Positions 32,280-41,557 of a stretch of 64,000 bases of DNA are shown one piece after another. Source of the DNA: Sphingomonas sp. URHD0057 (lineage in GTDB: Bacteria > Pseudomonadota > Alphaproteobacteria > Sphingomonadales > Sphingomonadaceae). A model generated the notes under the pieces. It did not search any database. It was not told the DNA's origin and was given only the letters and a program-made list of their open reading frames with translations. The stretch spans positions 186,001-250,000 of the forward strand of contig NZ_JIAU01000006.1 in the NCBI RefSeq assembly GCF_000620665.1. Reading direction: 5' to 3'. A program made the translations under genes and the position numbers. Within the stretch, counting starts at the first letter, position 1. The number at the start of each line of letters is the position of its first letter.

Positions 32280-32756
32280 TCAAGGACGGGCGGAGCGCAG
32301 TCCCGCGGCGGCGATCCCGGCGGCGACGCAGGCGGCGTCGTCCTCCGGCGCTTCGCCCGAGGCTCCGGCGGCACCGAGCCGCGTCCTGCCGTCCGCGCTG
32401 TAGATCGGAACGCCGCCGGCAACCGTCACGACATGCGGCGCAAAGGCGAAGCCCGGCGTGCCCTTGGCTCCCTCGACCATGTCGGCGGTCGAAAAGCCCC
32501 AGGCGGCGACCGCTTGCGCTTTTGCCAGCGCGAAATCCATCATGCCCGAGCCGTTGCCGTCCATTCTCAGGGCCGCGACGAGGTGACCGCCGGTGTCCAC
32601 AACCGCGATGGCGTGGCTCTGCTTCTTGCCCGCCGCTTGCGCCGCGCAGCCGTTGACGATTGCCTGCGCGGTCCTGGCATCGAGGAGCGGCGGGGTCTGC
32701 GATTGTGCCGGTACGGCGGCCACAGCTGCGGCAGCGATCATCAGGATGTAGCGCAT
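32280..32756 (-). CDS. GlcG/HbpS-family secreted protein
   Basis: A 158-aa protein from ATG 32756 with a signal peptide to about residue 20. The family pattern is HAIAVVDTGGHLVAALRMDG followed by FALAKAQAVAAWGFSTADM and GGVPIYSADGRTRLGAAGAS. GlcG/HbpS proteins bind haem or cobalamin-like ligands or act as extracytoplasmic sensors; the ligand here is not readable. It follows the M13 homologue on the same strand. Confidence 0.8.
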   Translation of the reverse strand: MRYILMIAAAAVAAVPAQSQTPPLLDARTAQAIVNGCAAQAAGKKQSHAIAVVDTGGHLVAALRMDGNGSGMMDFALAKAQAVAAWGFSTADMVEGAKGTPGFAFAPHVVTVAGGVPIYSADGRTRLGAAGASGEAPEDDAACVAAGIAAAGLRSARP

Positions 32757-32843
32757 AACCCCTCCCTCGTGGCGCAACCAACTGGCCCTCAGCGGGGCAC
32801 GGACACAACAACGGATCGACGAAGGGGCGAAGTGGCGGACGAG

Positions 32844-34898
32844 CTACCAGAGTCGCACGCGGTCCCCGGCAGGAAGGTAGAGTTTGTCGCCGGGCCGAAC
32901 CCCGAACGCCTCGTACCATTCGTCGACGTTCGGCAGCGGGCCATTGACCCGCATCCACGGGATGGCGTTGCTGCCCTGGGTCAGCTGGTTGCGGACGGCG
33001 TCGTCGGTGAAACGTGCGCGCCAGCTCTGCGCGCGGCCGAGGAAGAAGCGCTGGTCGCCGGTCAGGCCGTCGACGGTCGGCGCGGGTCTTCCACCCAGCG
33101 ATGCCCGATAAGCATCGAGCGCGATCTCGAGCGCGCCGATGTCCGACAGCGCTTCGTCGCTCAGGACCTTGCCGCGCGGATGCACGCCGGCCAGCGGCTC
33201 GAACGCCGAATAGCGGTCGGCGAGCATTCCGCCGATGGCGTTCAGATGCGCGAGCTCGTCAGGCTTGAGCCAGTCTCTCAGCTTTCCCGAAGAATCGTAC
33301 TTGGCGCCGCTCAGGTTGAACGCGTCGATCATCTTCGACGCGACGATCGTCCCGACTGCGCCAAAATTGACCGCATCATCGGCGGCGGCATCGAAGAAGG
33401 GCGGCTGGAACAGCGCCACCGACACCTCGGCGGCGTTCGACTGCGGGTCGTAAGCATATTGCGGATACATCGGCGGAAGGAGCCAGCGGGAACGATCGAA
33501 AGGCCGATCGAGCCGCTTGGCCAGCTCGCGCCATTCGTAACGTGCAGCTTCGTGGACGTCGGCGTAAAGGCCGTTTCCGCGAATGCTCAGCCCGACATAA
33601 TCGTCGAACCGATCCGGATAGCCGATGCGGATCTGCATTGCGGCGACCTTGCGCCGCGCCTCGGCCCTCGATTCCTCGCTCAACCAGGTGGCGCGCGCAA
33701 AACGCGCATCCAAGGCGGCACGCAAGGCCTCTGCCATGGCTTTCGCCCGCCCATTGACTTCGAGCGGAACGAACCGCTCCACATAAATGGCGCCAAGAAC
33801 GTCCGGCGTGATCGCCTCGACGAGCCTCTCGGCGCCGTCCTTGCGGTTGCGCGCCGCCAGTGACGGCGTGTTGAGCACATTGGTGCGGAATGCGACCTTG
33901 GCCGCGTATAGGTCCCTGCCGAGCAGCGCGGCGTTGTAATCCGCCGCTGCGAACGCCTGGCGGGCGCGGAGCATTCGAACATCGGCTGCTCCGAACAGCG
34001 CGGCCATTCGCCGGAATGCGCGCGGATCGTCGATAATCATTCGTTCGGGCGGAGCGATCCCGGCGCCCGCGAAATAGGACGCCCAGCCGAAGCCTGGCGT
34101 GAGACCTCTCAATTCGGCGTAGCTGACCGCGTGATAGGCCTGCGCGGGATCGTTCAGTTGCTCGAGCGGAGTCCGCACCGCCGCGATGTTCGTCTCGAAG
34201 GCGAGGATTGCGTCGGCGCGTGCAGCCGGTTCGGCCCAGCCGATCAAGCGCAATATCTGCTCGATATAGGTCCTGTACTTGGCGCGAATGTCCGCGACTT
34301 CCTCGGCCGAATAGTAACTGGGATCCGGCAGCATGATGCCGCCCTGCGAGAGATAGAGTGCGCTTTGCTCAGGGTGGCGCGCGTCCTGCGCGACGTTTAT
34401 CAGGAACAGGCCGCGGCCAAAGCCATCCTGCATGTTCGCGCCCCGAAGAGTCTCTGGGCCCTCCATATGACCCATGATGCCGGCGAACTCGGCCCGTGTT
34501 TGCGCGGCCCGAATGATGCTGAGCTCAGGCTCCAGCGGTGCCAGGCCAAGACACTCGATCGCCGCCTCGTCCAGATATTCGCGATAGAGAGACGCGGCCT
34601 TGCGCAATGGTGCGCTCTGCGTGCCCGGCGCTGCCGCCGACAGCTCATCGAGGATCGCCGTGAGACGCGCCGGCGCGGTGGTCCGAACGTCCCGCCAATA
34701 GGACATGAAAGGATGCTTCACGTCCGGCGCGGCGCGCGCCACCCAGGCTCCGTTTTGGTAGCGGTAGAAGTCGTCGCCCGGCCGCACCGACCGGTCCTGG
34801 TCGGACAAGTCGATCCCCCACGTCCCGATCGCCGCCGCACGGGCGGGCACCGGCACAATCGCAAGCATCAGCGCGACGGACCAGAATATACGTCTCAT
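32844..34898 (-). CDS. M13 (neprilysin) family protein lacking the zinc-binding HExxH motif
   Basis: A 684-aa protein from ATG 34898 with GAGGTGAG just upstream and a signal peptide to about residue 22. The whole M13 peptidase architecture aligns: DDFYRYQNGAW near the N-terminus, IRIGYPDRFDDY, and the C-terminal half. However the zinc site normally written HExxH reads SKMID (residues 521-525, in NFGAVGTIVASKMID), and the NAYY substrate motif reads NAAE. The third ligand region keeps DEALSD (Glu582, Asp586). It therefore looks like a secreted pseudo-peptidase with a binding or regulatory role. Confidence 0.85.
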   Translation of the reverse strand: MRRIFWSVALMLAIVPVPARAAAIGTWGIDLSDQDRSVRPGDDFYRYQNGAWVARAAPDVKHPFMSYWRDVRTTAPARLTAILDELSAAAPGTQSAPLRKAASLYREYLDEAAIECLGLAPLEPELSIIRAAQTRAEFAGIMGHMEGPETLRGANMQDGFGRGLFLINVAQDARHPEQSALYLSQGGIMLPDPSYYSAEEVADIRAKYRTYIEQILRLIGWAEPAARADAILAFETNIAAVRTPLEQLNDPAQAYHAVSYAELRGLTPGFGWASYFAGAGIAPPERMIIDDPRAFRRMAALFGAADVRMLRARQAFAAADYNAALLGRDLYAAKVAFRTNVLNTPSLAARNRKDGAERLVEAITPDVLGAIYVERFVPLEVNGRAKAMAEALRAALDARFARATWLSEESRAEARRKVAAMQIRIGYPDRFDDYVGLSIRGNGLYADVHEAARYEWRELAKRLDRPFDRSRWLLPPMYPQYAYDPQSNAAEVSVALFQPPFFDAAADDAVNFGAVGTIVASKMIDAFNLSGAKYDSSGKLRDWLKPDELAHLNAIGGMLADRYSAFEPLAGVHPRGKVLSDEALSDIGALEIALDAYRASLGGRPAPTVDGLTGDQRFFLGRAQSWRARFTDDAVRNQLTQGSNAIPWMRVNGPLPNVDEWYEAFGVRPGDKLYLPAGDRVRLW

Positions 34899-34944
34899 TC
34901 TCACCTCTTCTGCCTGTGCGGCGATCGGGACCGTGCGCCCTGCT

Positions 34945-35922
34945 TCACTCGAGCATTTCGAAGGTCTGCTCGAACGGATTGCCGGGTACGGGCGGGATGG
35001 TGAACCGTATGAGGTAAGGCGGCGCCTCGCTGATCCAGAATCGCTGCACGCCGCCTTGTGGGTCCGGACATTCCACAATCCATGCTTTGATGAAGCCGCG
35101 ACTTCCCGCCTTGACTGACTCGCGGCCCACCACTCGGAAGGGAAGGGTTTCATAGCCTTTTTCCGCGTCAAAGAATTCAGGCATGACTCCCGAATAACCA
35201 AGTTGCAGACGCTGAGCCGCGAAAAAGGTCGGCCACATTCCGCCCGTAAAATCGAATGCCGGGGTCAGTGTTTCGAATGTCTTCGTCTGCACCTGACCTC
35301 CCGGATCCTGGCTACGTACCTCCACGTGTTTCCCGTCAAAAGTCAGGGTCTCTTTGGACCCGTCAAAATGGACATGTTCGCTTTTGACTGGCGCCAAGGT
35401 CGCCGCATCCAAGACATTGATGTCGGCGATGTACCCAGCGATTGACAGGTCTTTCCTGCGGAAACCCAATGTTCCGGCGGTCCTGATAAGTACTTTCCGG
35501 CCGTTTAGATCGTCCAGGCGGAGCTGCTGCGTCCAGATGCTGCCCTCAATAGTTTGGCCATCGGCTCCTCGAAATGTCACGCGCCATGCCACGCGATAGG
35601 GTTGGAGCCGCGCACCCAAGAGGGTGCCATCTCCAATCGACATCGTTGGCTGCGCCAGAGGAGCAGCTGGAATTGGGACGCGCGGAGATTCCGGTGAACC
35701 ACTAGCCAGCTGCCCGTATGCACCCGCGGGAGTCATTAACGCGCACCACCCCCAGCCTGCATTGAAGCTCTTCCAGCATTTGCGCAGCATGTTCATAAAG
35801 GCGACCCGGCCTTCGACTCTCGAGCGAGACGTTCGCACACTCCACTTCGTCAGGAGGAGTGTCGCTGAAAGTGACGCTCGCGTTTTCATTTTCAGCTTCT
35901 CGATCTCAAAGTTTTTGACCAT
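34945..35922 (-). CDS. Hypothetical secreted protein
   Basis: A 325-aa protein of unknown family. The start is uncertain: ATG 35922 overlaps the upstream gene by 17 bases, while a shorter start near 35796 would leave the hydrophobic stretch at about residues 50-70 as a signal peptide. The mature part is beta-rich, with a domain from about residue 105 (RVAWRVTFRGADGQTIEGSI) to a C-terminal stretch RGFIKAWIVECPDPQG and RFTIPPVPGNPFEQTFEML. This layout is reminiscent of DUF3108-type periplasmic proteins, but I cannot assign it. Confidence 0.5.
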   Translation of the reverse strand: MVKNFEIEKLKMKTRASLSATLLLTKWSVRTSRSRVEGRVAFMNMLRKCWKSFNAGWGWCALMTPAGAYGQLASGSPESPRVPIPAAPLAQPTMSIGDGTLLGARLQPYRVAWRVTFRGADGQTIEGSIWTQQLRLDDLNGRKVLIRTAGTLGFRRKDLSIAGYIADINVLDAATLAPVKSEHVHFDGSKETLTFDGKHVEVRSQDPGGQVQTKTFETLTPAFDFTGGMWPTFFAAQRLQLGYSGVMPEFFDAEKGYETLPFRVVGRESVKAGSRGFIKAWIVECPDPQGGVQRFWISEAPPYLIRFTIPPVPGNPFEQTFEMLE

Positions 35923-36457
35923 GCGAGACGTAGACGGCGTCGAAGCCCGTGTGCCATGCGACGCCGTCGCGCGAGACCTGGATTTCCTGGTGGACCCGCC
36001 CGCCCGGCAGGGCGGTCAGGATCGTGCGGTCGTAATAGACGGCGCCGCTCTTGCCCTCGATCTCGCCCTGGAAGGTCGTGCTGGTCGGCGTGTGGGCGCG
36101 CAGCACCTTGGCCTTGATGCCGCCCGGAAGGCCGCTGTTGTCGGTAACCCAGGTTTGCGTCCACAGATCCTTGCGCGCGTCATAAGCGAATAGGCTGAAG
36201 CCGTCGCCACCATCGCTGCCGCGCCAACGCTCGGTTATTCCACAACCGCCGAGGACGCGCTCGACCCGGTCGGTGCCGTCGAGCTCGGAACCGGCATAGA
36301 CGTCCCAATCGCCGAGCCAGAAGTCGAGGTTGCGGGAAACCTCGGTGGCGCGGCATGGAGTCGGTTGAGGGGCGACCGGCGCCGGCGCTGGAGGCGGCGC
36401 ACTTGGGGCAGTCGCCAGGCCGTTGGCGACCATTGCCGCGAGCAGATACACGAGCAT
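35906..36457 (-). CDS. Secreted hypothetical protein, DUF1579-like beta-barrel
   Basis: A 183-aa protein with a short signal peptide and a proline-rich linker, then a domain opening with LDFWLGDWDVYAGSELDG, the WLxGxW pattern of small lipocalin-like (DUF1579-type) proteins. Further marks are GITERWRGSDGGDGFSLFAY and TWVTDNSGLPGG. One Cys pair (PTPC, GGCG). Function unknown. It overlaps the downstream 325-aa gene by 17 bases, so they form a unit. Confidence 0.6.
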   Translation of the reverse strand: MLVYLLAAMVANGLATAPSAPPPAPAPVAPQPTPCRATEVSRNLDFWLGDWDVYAGSELDGTDRVERVLGGCGITERWRGSDGGDGFSLFAYDARKDLWTQTWVTDNSGLPGGIKAKVLRAHTPTSTTFQGEIEGKSGAVYYDRTILTALPGGRVHQEIQVSRDGVAWHTGFDAVYVSHGQKL

Positions 36458-36571
36458 CCGGGCGCCCCTCCTTCCTGGACTACGCTCTCAGGGAGACGCG
36501 GCCCGGTTGATGGCTAGGACGGCCCGCAGGCCTTATCCAATATCCACTTTTGCAGGTCGGGAGGTAACCAG

Positions 36572-38047
36572 TCAGCCGCGCTGCGCGCTCCGCAACAGGC
36601 CGATCAGCCGTTCGAGCGCGTCGCCGAATTCGGCTTCGGCCCAACCCGCATAGCCGAGCAGGAAGCCGCACTCGCCAGTTCCCGCTGCATACTGGCCCGA
36701 CAGCGGCAGCAGCACGAGGCCCTCGGCCGCGGCGCGCTCGGACAGCGCCACGTCGCTAATCCGCTTTGCGATCGCGTCCGCGAGCCGGACGGTGACGTGC
36801 ATTCCGACCTCCTGCGGCAGCACGTCGACGAGGTCGCCGGCCTCGCGCTGAAGCGTCTCGACCAGCACCAGCCGCCGGCGCGTGAGATTGGAGCGAAGCG
36901 CGCGCAGGTGGCGCGCGAATGCGCCCGTCGCGATGAATTCGGCAAACGCCGCCTGGGCCGGGGTCGGGACCAGGCTGTAGGACGTCCGCCGGCATTCTGC
37001 GAGCCGCGCGATGAGGTCTGCCGGGCCCGCGACATAGCCGAGCCGCAAGCCGGCGAACGTAAGCTTGGAGAAGCTCCCGAGAGTCAGGACGCGGGCCGCG
37101 GGATCGAGGCTGGCGAGCGACTGCAGCGGCCGTCCGGCGAAGCGTATTTCCCCGTCATAATCGTCGTCGAGGACGATCGCTCCGGTGCGCCGCGCCCACT
37201 CGAGCAGCGCGAGGCGCCGCGGCAGGCTGAGCGGCATGCCGAGCGGAAACTGACGCGTCGGCGTGACCAGCGCCAGCGCGGCATCGGGCGCGAGGCGCTC
37301 CCCTTCCTCGATGCGCAGGCCGTCCGCGTCGACCGGCACCGGCACGACCCGGATTCCGTTCCGGCCGAGGACCTGACGCGACGTGCCGAGTCCTGGGTCC
37401 TCGACCCAGCCGTCAACCTCACCGTCCTTGCTCACGGCGCGGCCGACGAGCGCCAGCGTATCGACCATGCCCGCGGTGATCATCACCTGGTCCGGTCCAA
37501 GCGCCACCCCGCGGAGCGCGCGGAGATGCTCGACCAGCGCGCTCCTCAGCGCCGGCAGCCCGAGCCAGTGCCGTTCGAGCGCGGAAGCCTGATGGCGGCG
37601 CCAGCCACGGCCGAGCATCCGGCCCCAAAGCTGGCTGGGGAACAGCTCGACGGCCTGCCACGACGGATCGAACGGGCGCCCGGTCGCGCTCCAGATCGAA
37701 TCCTCCGGGGCGTCGATCGCCGCCGCGATTCCCGGCGTCGGGCTCGCCTGCGGAAGCCGCAGCTGCGCAACATAATGTCCCGAGCCGAGCCGCGTCTCGA
37801 GGAACCCTTCGGCGGTAAGTTGACCGAAGGCCTCCAATGTCACGGTGCGCGACACCGCGAGCTCGCGCGACAGCTTGCGGGTCGACGGCAGCCGCGCGCC
37901 CGGCGCGATCCGCCGCGTCAGGATCAGCTCGCGGAGGTGATGGTAGAGCTGCCGGACGAGGGGCTGCGCGCCTTTGCGGTCGAGCGTAACCGAAAGCAGC
38001 GCGATCGTTGCGTCGCTTTCGGGCGTCCCGGACACGCGCTCATCCAT
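36572..38047 (-). CDS. MocR/PdxR-type transcriptional regulator (GntR-aminotransferase fusion)
   Basis: A 491-aa regulator. The N-terminal winged helix (residues 15-95) has LRELILTRRIAPGARLPSTR and the recognition part RELAVSRTVTLEAFGQL. The C-terminal part is a fold type I aminotransferase domain with the PLP Asp in VLDDDYDGE and the Lys in TLGSFSKLTFAGLRLGY. MocR regulators bind a PLP or amino ligand and control vitamin B6, GABA or taurine genes. The target is not clear: the flanking genes are an SCP2 protein and two secreted unknowns. Cytoplasmic. Confidence 0.9.
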   Translation of the reverse strand: MDERVSGTPESDATIALLSVTLDRKGAQPLVRQLYHHLRELILTRRIAPGARLPSTRKLSRELAVSRTVTLEAFGQLTAEGFLETRLGSGHYVAQLRLPQASPTPGIAAAIDAPEDSIWSATGRPFDPSWQAVELFPSQLWGRMLGRGWRRHQASALERHWLGLPALRSALVEHLRALRGVALGPDQVMITAGMVDTLALVGRAVSKDGEVDGWVEDPGLGTSRQVLGRNGIRVVPVPVDADGLRIEEGERLAPDAALALVTPTRQFPLGMPLSLPRRLALLEWARRTGAIVLDDDYDGEIRFAGRPLQSLASLDPAARVLTLGSFSKLTFAGLRLGYVAGPADLIARLAECRRTSYSLVPTPAQAAFAEFIATGAFARHLRALRSNLTRRRLVLVETLQREAGDLVDVLPQEVGMHVTVRLADAIAKRISDVALSERAAAEGLVLLPLSGQYAAGTGECGFLLGYAGWAEAEFGDALERLIGLLRSAQRG

Positions 38048-38060
38048 CGGTCGGGATGCT

Positions 38061-38360
38061 TCAGCCCTTGAGCTTGGCGAGGACGCCCTGCAGCTGCATC
38101 GCGTTCGACATGTCGCCTTCGACCTTGAGCTTGCCCATCATGAACGCGGTCATGCCGTCGAGCTGGCCGGCAGCCAGCTGCTGCCAGTCGTCCCAGCCGA
38201 CGCGGATCGTCGTCTCCGCATCGCCATCGTCCTCGCTGACCTGGCTCGCCGCACCGTCGAGCATGACGGCGCCCTGATCGCCGAAGTCGATCTTGACGCG
38301 CTTGCCGGGCACCCACGCCTGGCCTTCCCGCATCCTGGCGATCAGTTCCTGCTTGGTCAT
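38061..38360 (-). CDS. SCP2 sterol-transfer family protein
   Basis: A 99-aa single-domain protein with the SCP2 pattern: IDFGDQGAVMLDGAASQ, then ETTIRVGWDDWQQLAAGQLD and AFMMGKLKVEGDMSNAMQLQ. The domain binds fatty acyl-CoA or other hydrophobic ligands in the cytoplasm. It is 13 bases upstream of the MocR gene on the same strand and could be its partner or target. Confidence 0.85.
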   Translation of the reverse strand: MTKQELIARMREGQAWVPGKRVKIDFGDQGAVMLDGAASQVSEDDGDAETTIRVGWDDWQQLAAGQLDGMTAFMMGKLKVEGDMSNAMQLQGVLAKLKG

Positions 38361-38433
38361 CGGCCTCGTTCTCCTCGCCCGACCGCCTAGCGGCGGCGGG
38401 CAGAGGACGCAATTCGAGCCATTTGACCTCGGT

Positions 38434-39408
38434 CTATTGTCCGATTGGGGGCGGGCGCCGGTAGATCAAGGGAACCGCCCTCTGGCGCCGAACAGGATCA
38501 AGCGCGAGCACCAGCCTCGCGGCCTCCGGAGATCGCTCGTCGAGGAGGAAATGGCCGCCGCTGAACATGTGGACCTGCGCGGCAGGATCGGCGTGCTTGT
38601 AGCAATCCGCGTCGTCGGGAGAATAGACCGGACTATCCTTGCCCCACAGGATGAGGAGTGGCGGCCGATGCGCCCGCAGATAGCTTCGCCACTCCGCATA
38701 ACGGGCGTCCTCGTGGCCAAAAGCATACATTAGCTCGACCTGGATATCCTTCCGTCCCGGCTGGTCGAGATGATATTGGTCGACGATCCAGGCCTCTGGC
38801 GGAATCGCCTCGGGGTCGACGGCCCCCAGCTTGTGATACTTGATGCGCGTCGTCACCTCGTAGGAATTGCGCAGCCGCGCCTCAGCGGCGGCATCGCGTC
38901 GCTCCCAGAACGGATCGAGCCAAACTTTCGGCTTGCTCGGATCCTTGCAGATCACGCCATTCTGGACAGCCAGTATGGTCACCTTGGCCGGGTCGGCCGC
39001 CGCAAGCCGAAATCCGACCGACACGCCCCAGTCATGCATCAGGAGCCCGTATCGGCTGATACCCAGCACGACGAGAAGGTCCCGAGTTACCTGCGTCAGG
39101 TGATCGAAGGTGTAAGCGAACTGGGCGGGCGCAGGCGCACTGCTCTCGCCGAACCCGGGCAAGTCGGGGGCGATCACATGATACTTACCGCCGAGCAGGG
39201 GAATGATGCGCTCGAACTCGCGCGACGACGTCTCGCGGCCGTGCAGGAGGATGAGCGTCGGAGCGCCTGGTTTCCCGGCCTCGCGATAGAAGATCTGCAA
39301 TCCGTCGACCGTCACCGTGCGGTAATGCACCGTGGTCCGCGCAGCCGCGCTGCATGAAGATGCGCCAAGCAGCGCGGCGACGGCGGTCGCCATCATCGTC
39401 AATCCCAT
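38434..39408 (-). CDS. Epoxide-hydrolase-like alpha/beta hydrolase, secreted or lipoprotein
   Basis: A 324-aa hydrolase with a signal peptide (possible lipobox SSC). The fold is that of epoxide hydrolases and haloalkane dehalogenases: LILLHGRETSSREFERIIP, PDLPGFGESSAP, and the nucleophile Asp rather than Ser in LLMHDWGVSVGFRLA. The acid/base pair is probably Asp in WGKDSPVY and His in GGHFLLDE. The oxyanion HGR replaces the usual HGFP/HGNP. Substrate unknown. Monocistronic. Confidence 0.82.
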   Translation of the reverse strand: MGLTMMATAVAALLGASSCSAAARTTVHYRTVTVDGLQIFYREAGKPGAPTLILLHGRETSSREFERIIPLLGGKYHVIAPDLPGFGESSAPAPAQFAYTFDHLTQVTRDLLVVLGISRYGLLMHDWGVSVGFRLAAADPAKVTILAVQNGVICKDPSKPKVWLDPFWERRDAAAEARLRNSYEVTTRIKYHKLGAVDPEAIPPEAWIVDQYHLDQPGRKDIQVELMYAFGHEDARYAEWRSYLRAHRPPLLILWGKDSPVYSPDDADCYKHADPAAQVHMFSGGHFLLDERSPEAARLVLALDPVRRQRAVPLIYRRPPPIGQ

Positions 39409-39481
39409 CGCTCGGTGCTTTCCCGCACCGCGCCGTCACCGCAAACGAGTCTTGCTCACCTTCGCACAAGATATTCGACGG

Positions 39482-40432
39482 TCACTTCGGCTCTGCCGCA
39501 GCCTCGCTCAGCACCCAATTGCGAAAGGCGCGGATTCTCGCCTCCTGCGAACGATCGCGGCGGCACAGCAGCCAGTAGGAGAAGGCGTCCGGGATCGAAA
39601 TGTCGAAAGGTTGCGCCAACCGTCCCGAATGAAGGTCGTCGATCACCAGGATTTCGGGAGTGAGCGCCAGCCCCTGGCCGGCCATTGCGGCCTCGACCGT
39701 GAGCTGAGTGCTGCCGAAGTGCGGCCCGAGCGGAGCATCGTCGCCAAGCCCCGCGGCGTTGAGCCACGTCGCCCAGTTGAGGCGCCTGAAAAGCTCTCCC
39801 CCGGCGGCCCGCGGCGTCGGCTGGGCCGTCCGCAGTAAGCTGAAGCGAAGCACGTCGGCGGGATCCCGAAGCTCGCCGCGCTCGACGATCGCCGGTGCGC
39901 ACACCATCACGATCTTGCCCGGGGCCCAAAGCTGAATCACCTCGACCCCATGGTCGTCCGGCTCCGGCCCATAGCGCAGCGCGACATCGGTCCCGGGTTC
40001 CCGCGCCAGGTCGACGCGACGGTCTTCGCCTTGCAGGCGCAAGTCGATATGCGGATGGAGCGTATGGAAACGGTGCAACCGCGGGGCCAGCCATTTGGCG
40101 GCAATGGAGGTTGCCGCCGATACGCTCAAGGAAGCGGGACCGCCCAGCTTCCCCTGGTCCGCAAGCGAGGACAAGCTGCGCTCGAGCGTTCGAAAGGCCT
40201 CGTGCGCGGCACGAGCCAGCTGTTCCCCGGCGGGGGTCAGCCGCAACGATCGGTGAAGCCGCTCGAACAGGCTGAGCGCGAGCGCGGCTTCCAGGCTCTT
40301 GATCTGGTGACTAACCGCGGCCGGGGTCACCGCCAGCTCGGTCGCCGCGGCCTTGAAGCTGCCGAGCCGTGACGCCGCCTCGAATGCACGCAGGGCGCCG
40401 ATCGGCAGCGAGTTCAGGCGGGATCGCGACAC
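39482..40432 (-). CDS. LysR-family transcriptional regulator (GcvA-like)
   Basis: A 316-aa LysR regulator. The winged helix covers residues 8-66 (LRAFEAASRLGSFKAAATEL, then VTPAAVSHQIKSLE, the recognition helix) and the ligand-binding domain follows. GcvA-like, with a long N-terminal helix. Divergent from the oxidoreductase-RidA-aldehyde dehydrogenase operon with 80 bases between; a T-N11-A box (40442-40454) in that gap suits LysR binding. It probably controls the operon and itself; the inducer is unknown. Confidence 0.9.
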   Translation of the reverse strand: MSRSRLNSLPIGALRAFEAASRLGSFKAAATELAVTPAAVSHQIKSLEAALALSLFERLHRSLRLTPAGEQLARAAHEAFRTLERSLSSLADQGKLGGPASLSVSAATSIAAKWLAPRLHRFHTLHPHIDLRLQGEDRRVDLAREPGTDVALRYGPEPDDHGVEVIQLWAPGKIVMVCAPAIVERGELRDPADVLRFSLLRTAQPTPRAAGGELFRRLNWATWLNAAGLGDDAPLGPHFGSTQLTVEAAMAGQGLALTPEILVIDDLHSGRLAQPFDISIPDAFSYWLLCRRDRSQEARIRAFRNWVLSEAAAEPK

Positions 40433-40512
40433 GTCTTCGGGTTAGCTGAGTTAATGCGAGCGGCAAAATATTGTCGTTTGCCGGCCGGCGGAGTGGCTGC
40501 CACTCGACCAGC

Positions 40513-41136
40513 ATGATTGATGGAAATCGCAGCCCTTCGACGGAACTGGCGACACGCCGCTTCCTGTTTCTGCTCACCGGCAGCCGCCGCGATGGCAACA
40601 GCGAAGCGCTCGCCCGGCGCGCGGCCGAGCACCTGCGTGAGAATTCGGCGCAGCGCTGGCTGAGTTTGCTCGATCTCGATTTGCCGCCTTTCGAAGATGT
40701 TCGCCACGCGGCGTCCGGCGAATACCCCTTCCCCGATGAGCCGGGTGCAACGCTTCTCGACGCGACTTTGTGGGCGACCGACCTCGTGCTGGTCGCTCCG
40801 CTCTATTGGTATGACGTCCCGGCGCGGGCGAAGAACTACCTTGATCACTGGAGCGGCTGGATGCGCGTTCCGGGCATCGCGTTTCAAGACAACATGGCCG
40901 GCAAGACCATGTGGGCAGTAACGGCGCTCAGCGACGAGGACTATCGCGTCGCCGAGCCGCTTCTGGGCACCTTGCGGCTGTCGGCGGCCTATATGCGCAT
41001 GGGCTGGGGCGGTGAGCTGCTCGGCTACGGCAATCGCCCCGGCGATATCCTCAACGACGCGGCCGCGCTTGAAAAGGCGACGTCCTTCTTCGCGCCTGCC
41101 GTAGCGAACCGTCGGCTACGGACCGCGTCCAGATGA
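40513..41136 (+). CDS. Flavodoxin-like NAD(P)H-dependent oxidoreductase
   Basis: A 207-aa FMN reductase-like protein from ATG 40513 (a TTG at 40471 is possible). The flavodoxin fold shows FLLTGSRRDGNSEALARRA (FMN phosphate loop), ATDLVLVAPLYWYDVPARAK, and KTMWAVTALSD. Likely reduces quinones or nitro/azo groups with NAD(P)H. First gene of a LysR-controlled unit; its stop overlaps the RidA start as ATGA. Confidence 0.85.
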   Translation: MIDGNRSPSTELATRRFLFLLTGSRRDGNSEALARRAAEHLRENSAQRWLSLLDLDLPPFEDVRHAASGEYPFPDEPGATLLDATLWATDLVLVAPLYWYDVPARAKNYLDHWSGWMRVPGIAFQDNMAGKTMWAVTALSDEDYRVAEPLLGTLRLSAAYMRMGWGGELLGYGNRPGDILNDAAALEKATSFFAPAVANRRLRTASR

Positions 41137-41525
41137 ACGTCCGATTCAATTCCATGCCCGTGACGCCGGGTTTCGAGACCATTTATTCGGACGCCGTCGA
41201 GGTTCCCGCCGACAGCCGAATCCTCACCGTCTCGGGCCAAATCGGAAGACGCGCCGATGGGTCGGTACCGGCGTCCTTCGAGGAGCAGTTCAGGCTGGCG
41301 ATCGCCAATCTCGAGGCTGTCCTGGCCGTCACCGGCATGGCGATCGCGGACATCGTCAAGCTGACCTTCTATCTCACGCGCGCGGCGGATCTCGAAACGC
41401 TGGGTAAGGTGAGGCGCGAATTGTTGGCGGTCGCGCCCGCCGTGACCACGCTGGTCATTTCCGGGCTAGCCGCTCCGAATCTGCTGGTTGAAGTCGAAGC
41501 GATCGCGGCAAGGCTGGCGCGTTGA
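41133..41525 (+). CDS. RidA/YjgF family imine deaminase
   Basis: A 130-aa member of the RidA family, which hydrolyses reactive enamines and imines made by PLP enzymes and dehydrogenases. The pattern is SRILTVSGQIGRRADG, then VLAVTGMAIADIVKLTFYLT and ALSGL-type TLVISGLAAPNLLVEVEAIA. The Arg that binds the substrate carboxylate in canonical RidA is not at the usual C-terminal position; the divergent GLAAPNLLVEVE end places it in an outlier subgroup. The aldehyde dehydrogenase gene follows 32 bases later. Confidence 0.88.
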   Translation: MNVRFNSMPVTPGFETIYSDAVEVPADSRILTVSGQIGRRADGSVPASFEEQFRLAIANLEAVLAVTGMAIADIVKLTFYLTRAADLETLGKVRRELLAVAPAVTTLVISGLAAPNLLVEVEAIAARLAR

Positions 41526-41557
41526 AGACTGGCGCGGGCCAGCGTAGAGGGCGCGCC

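Noticed and set aside
41133-41525. Canonical RidA with the carboxylate-binding Arg
   Set aside because: The C-terminal segment where the Arg should be reads LLVEVEAIAAR, so the canonical substrate Arg is not at the expected position; I kept only the family-level call.
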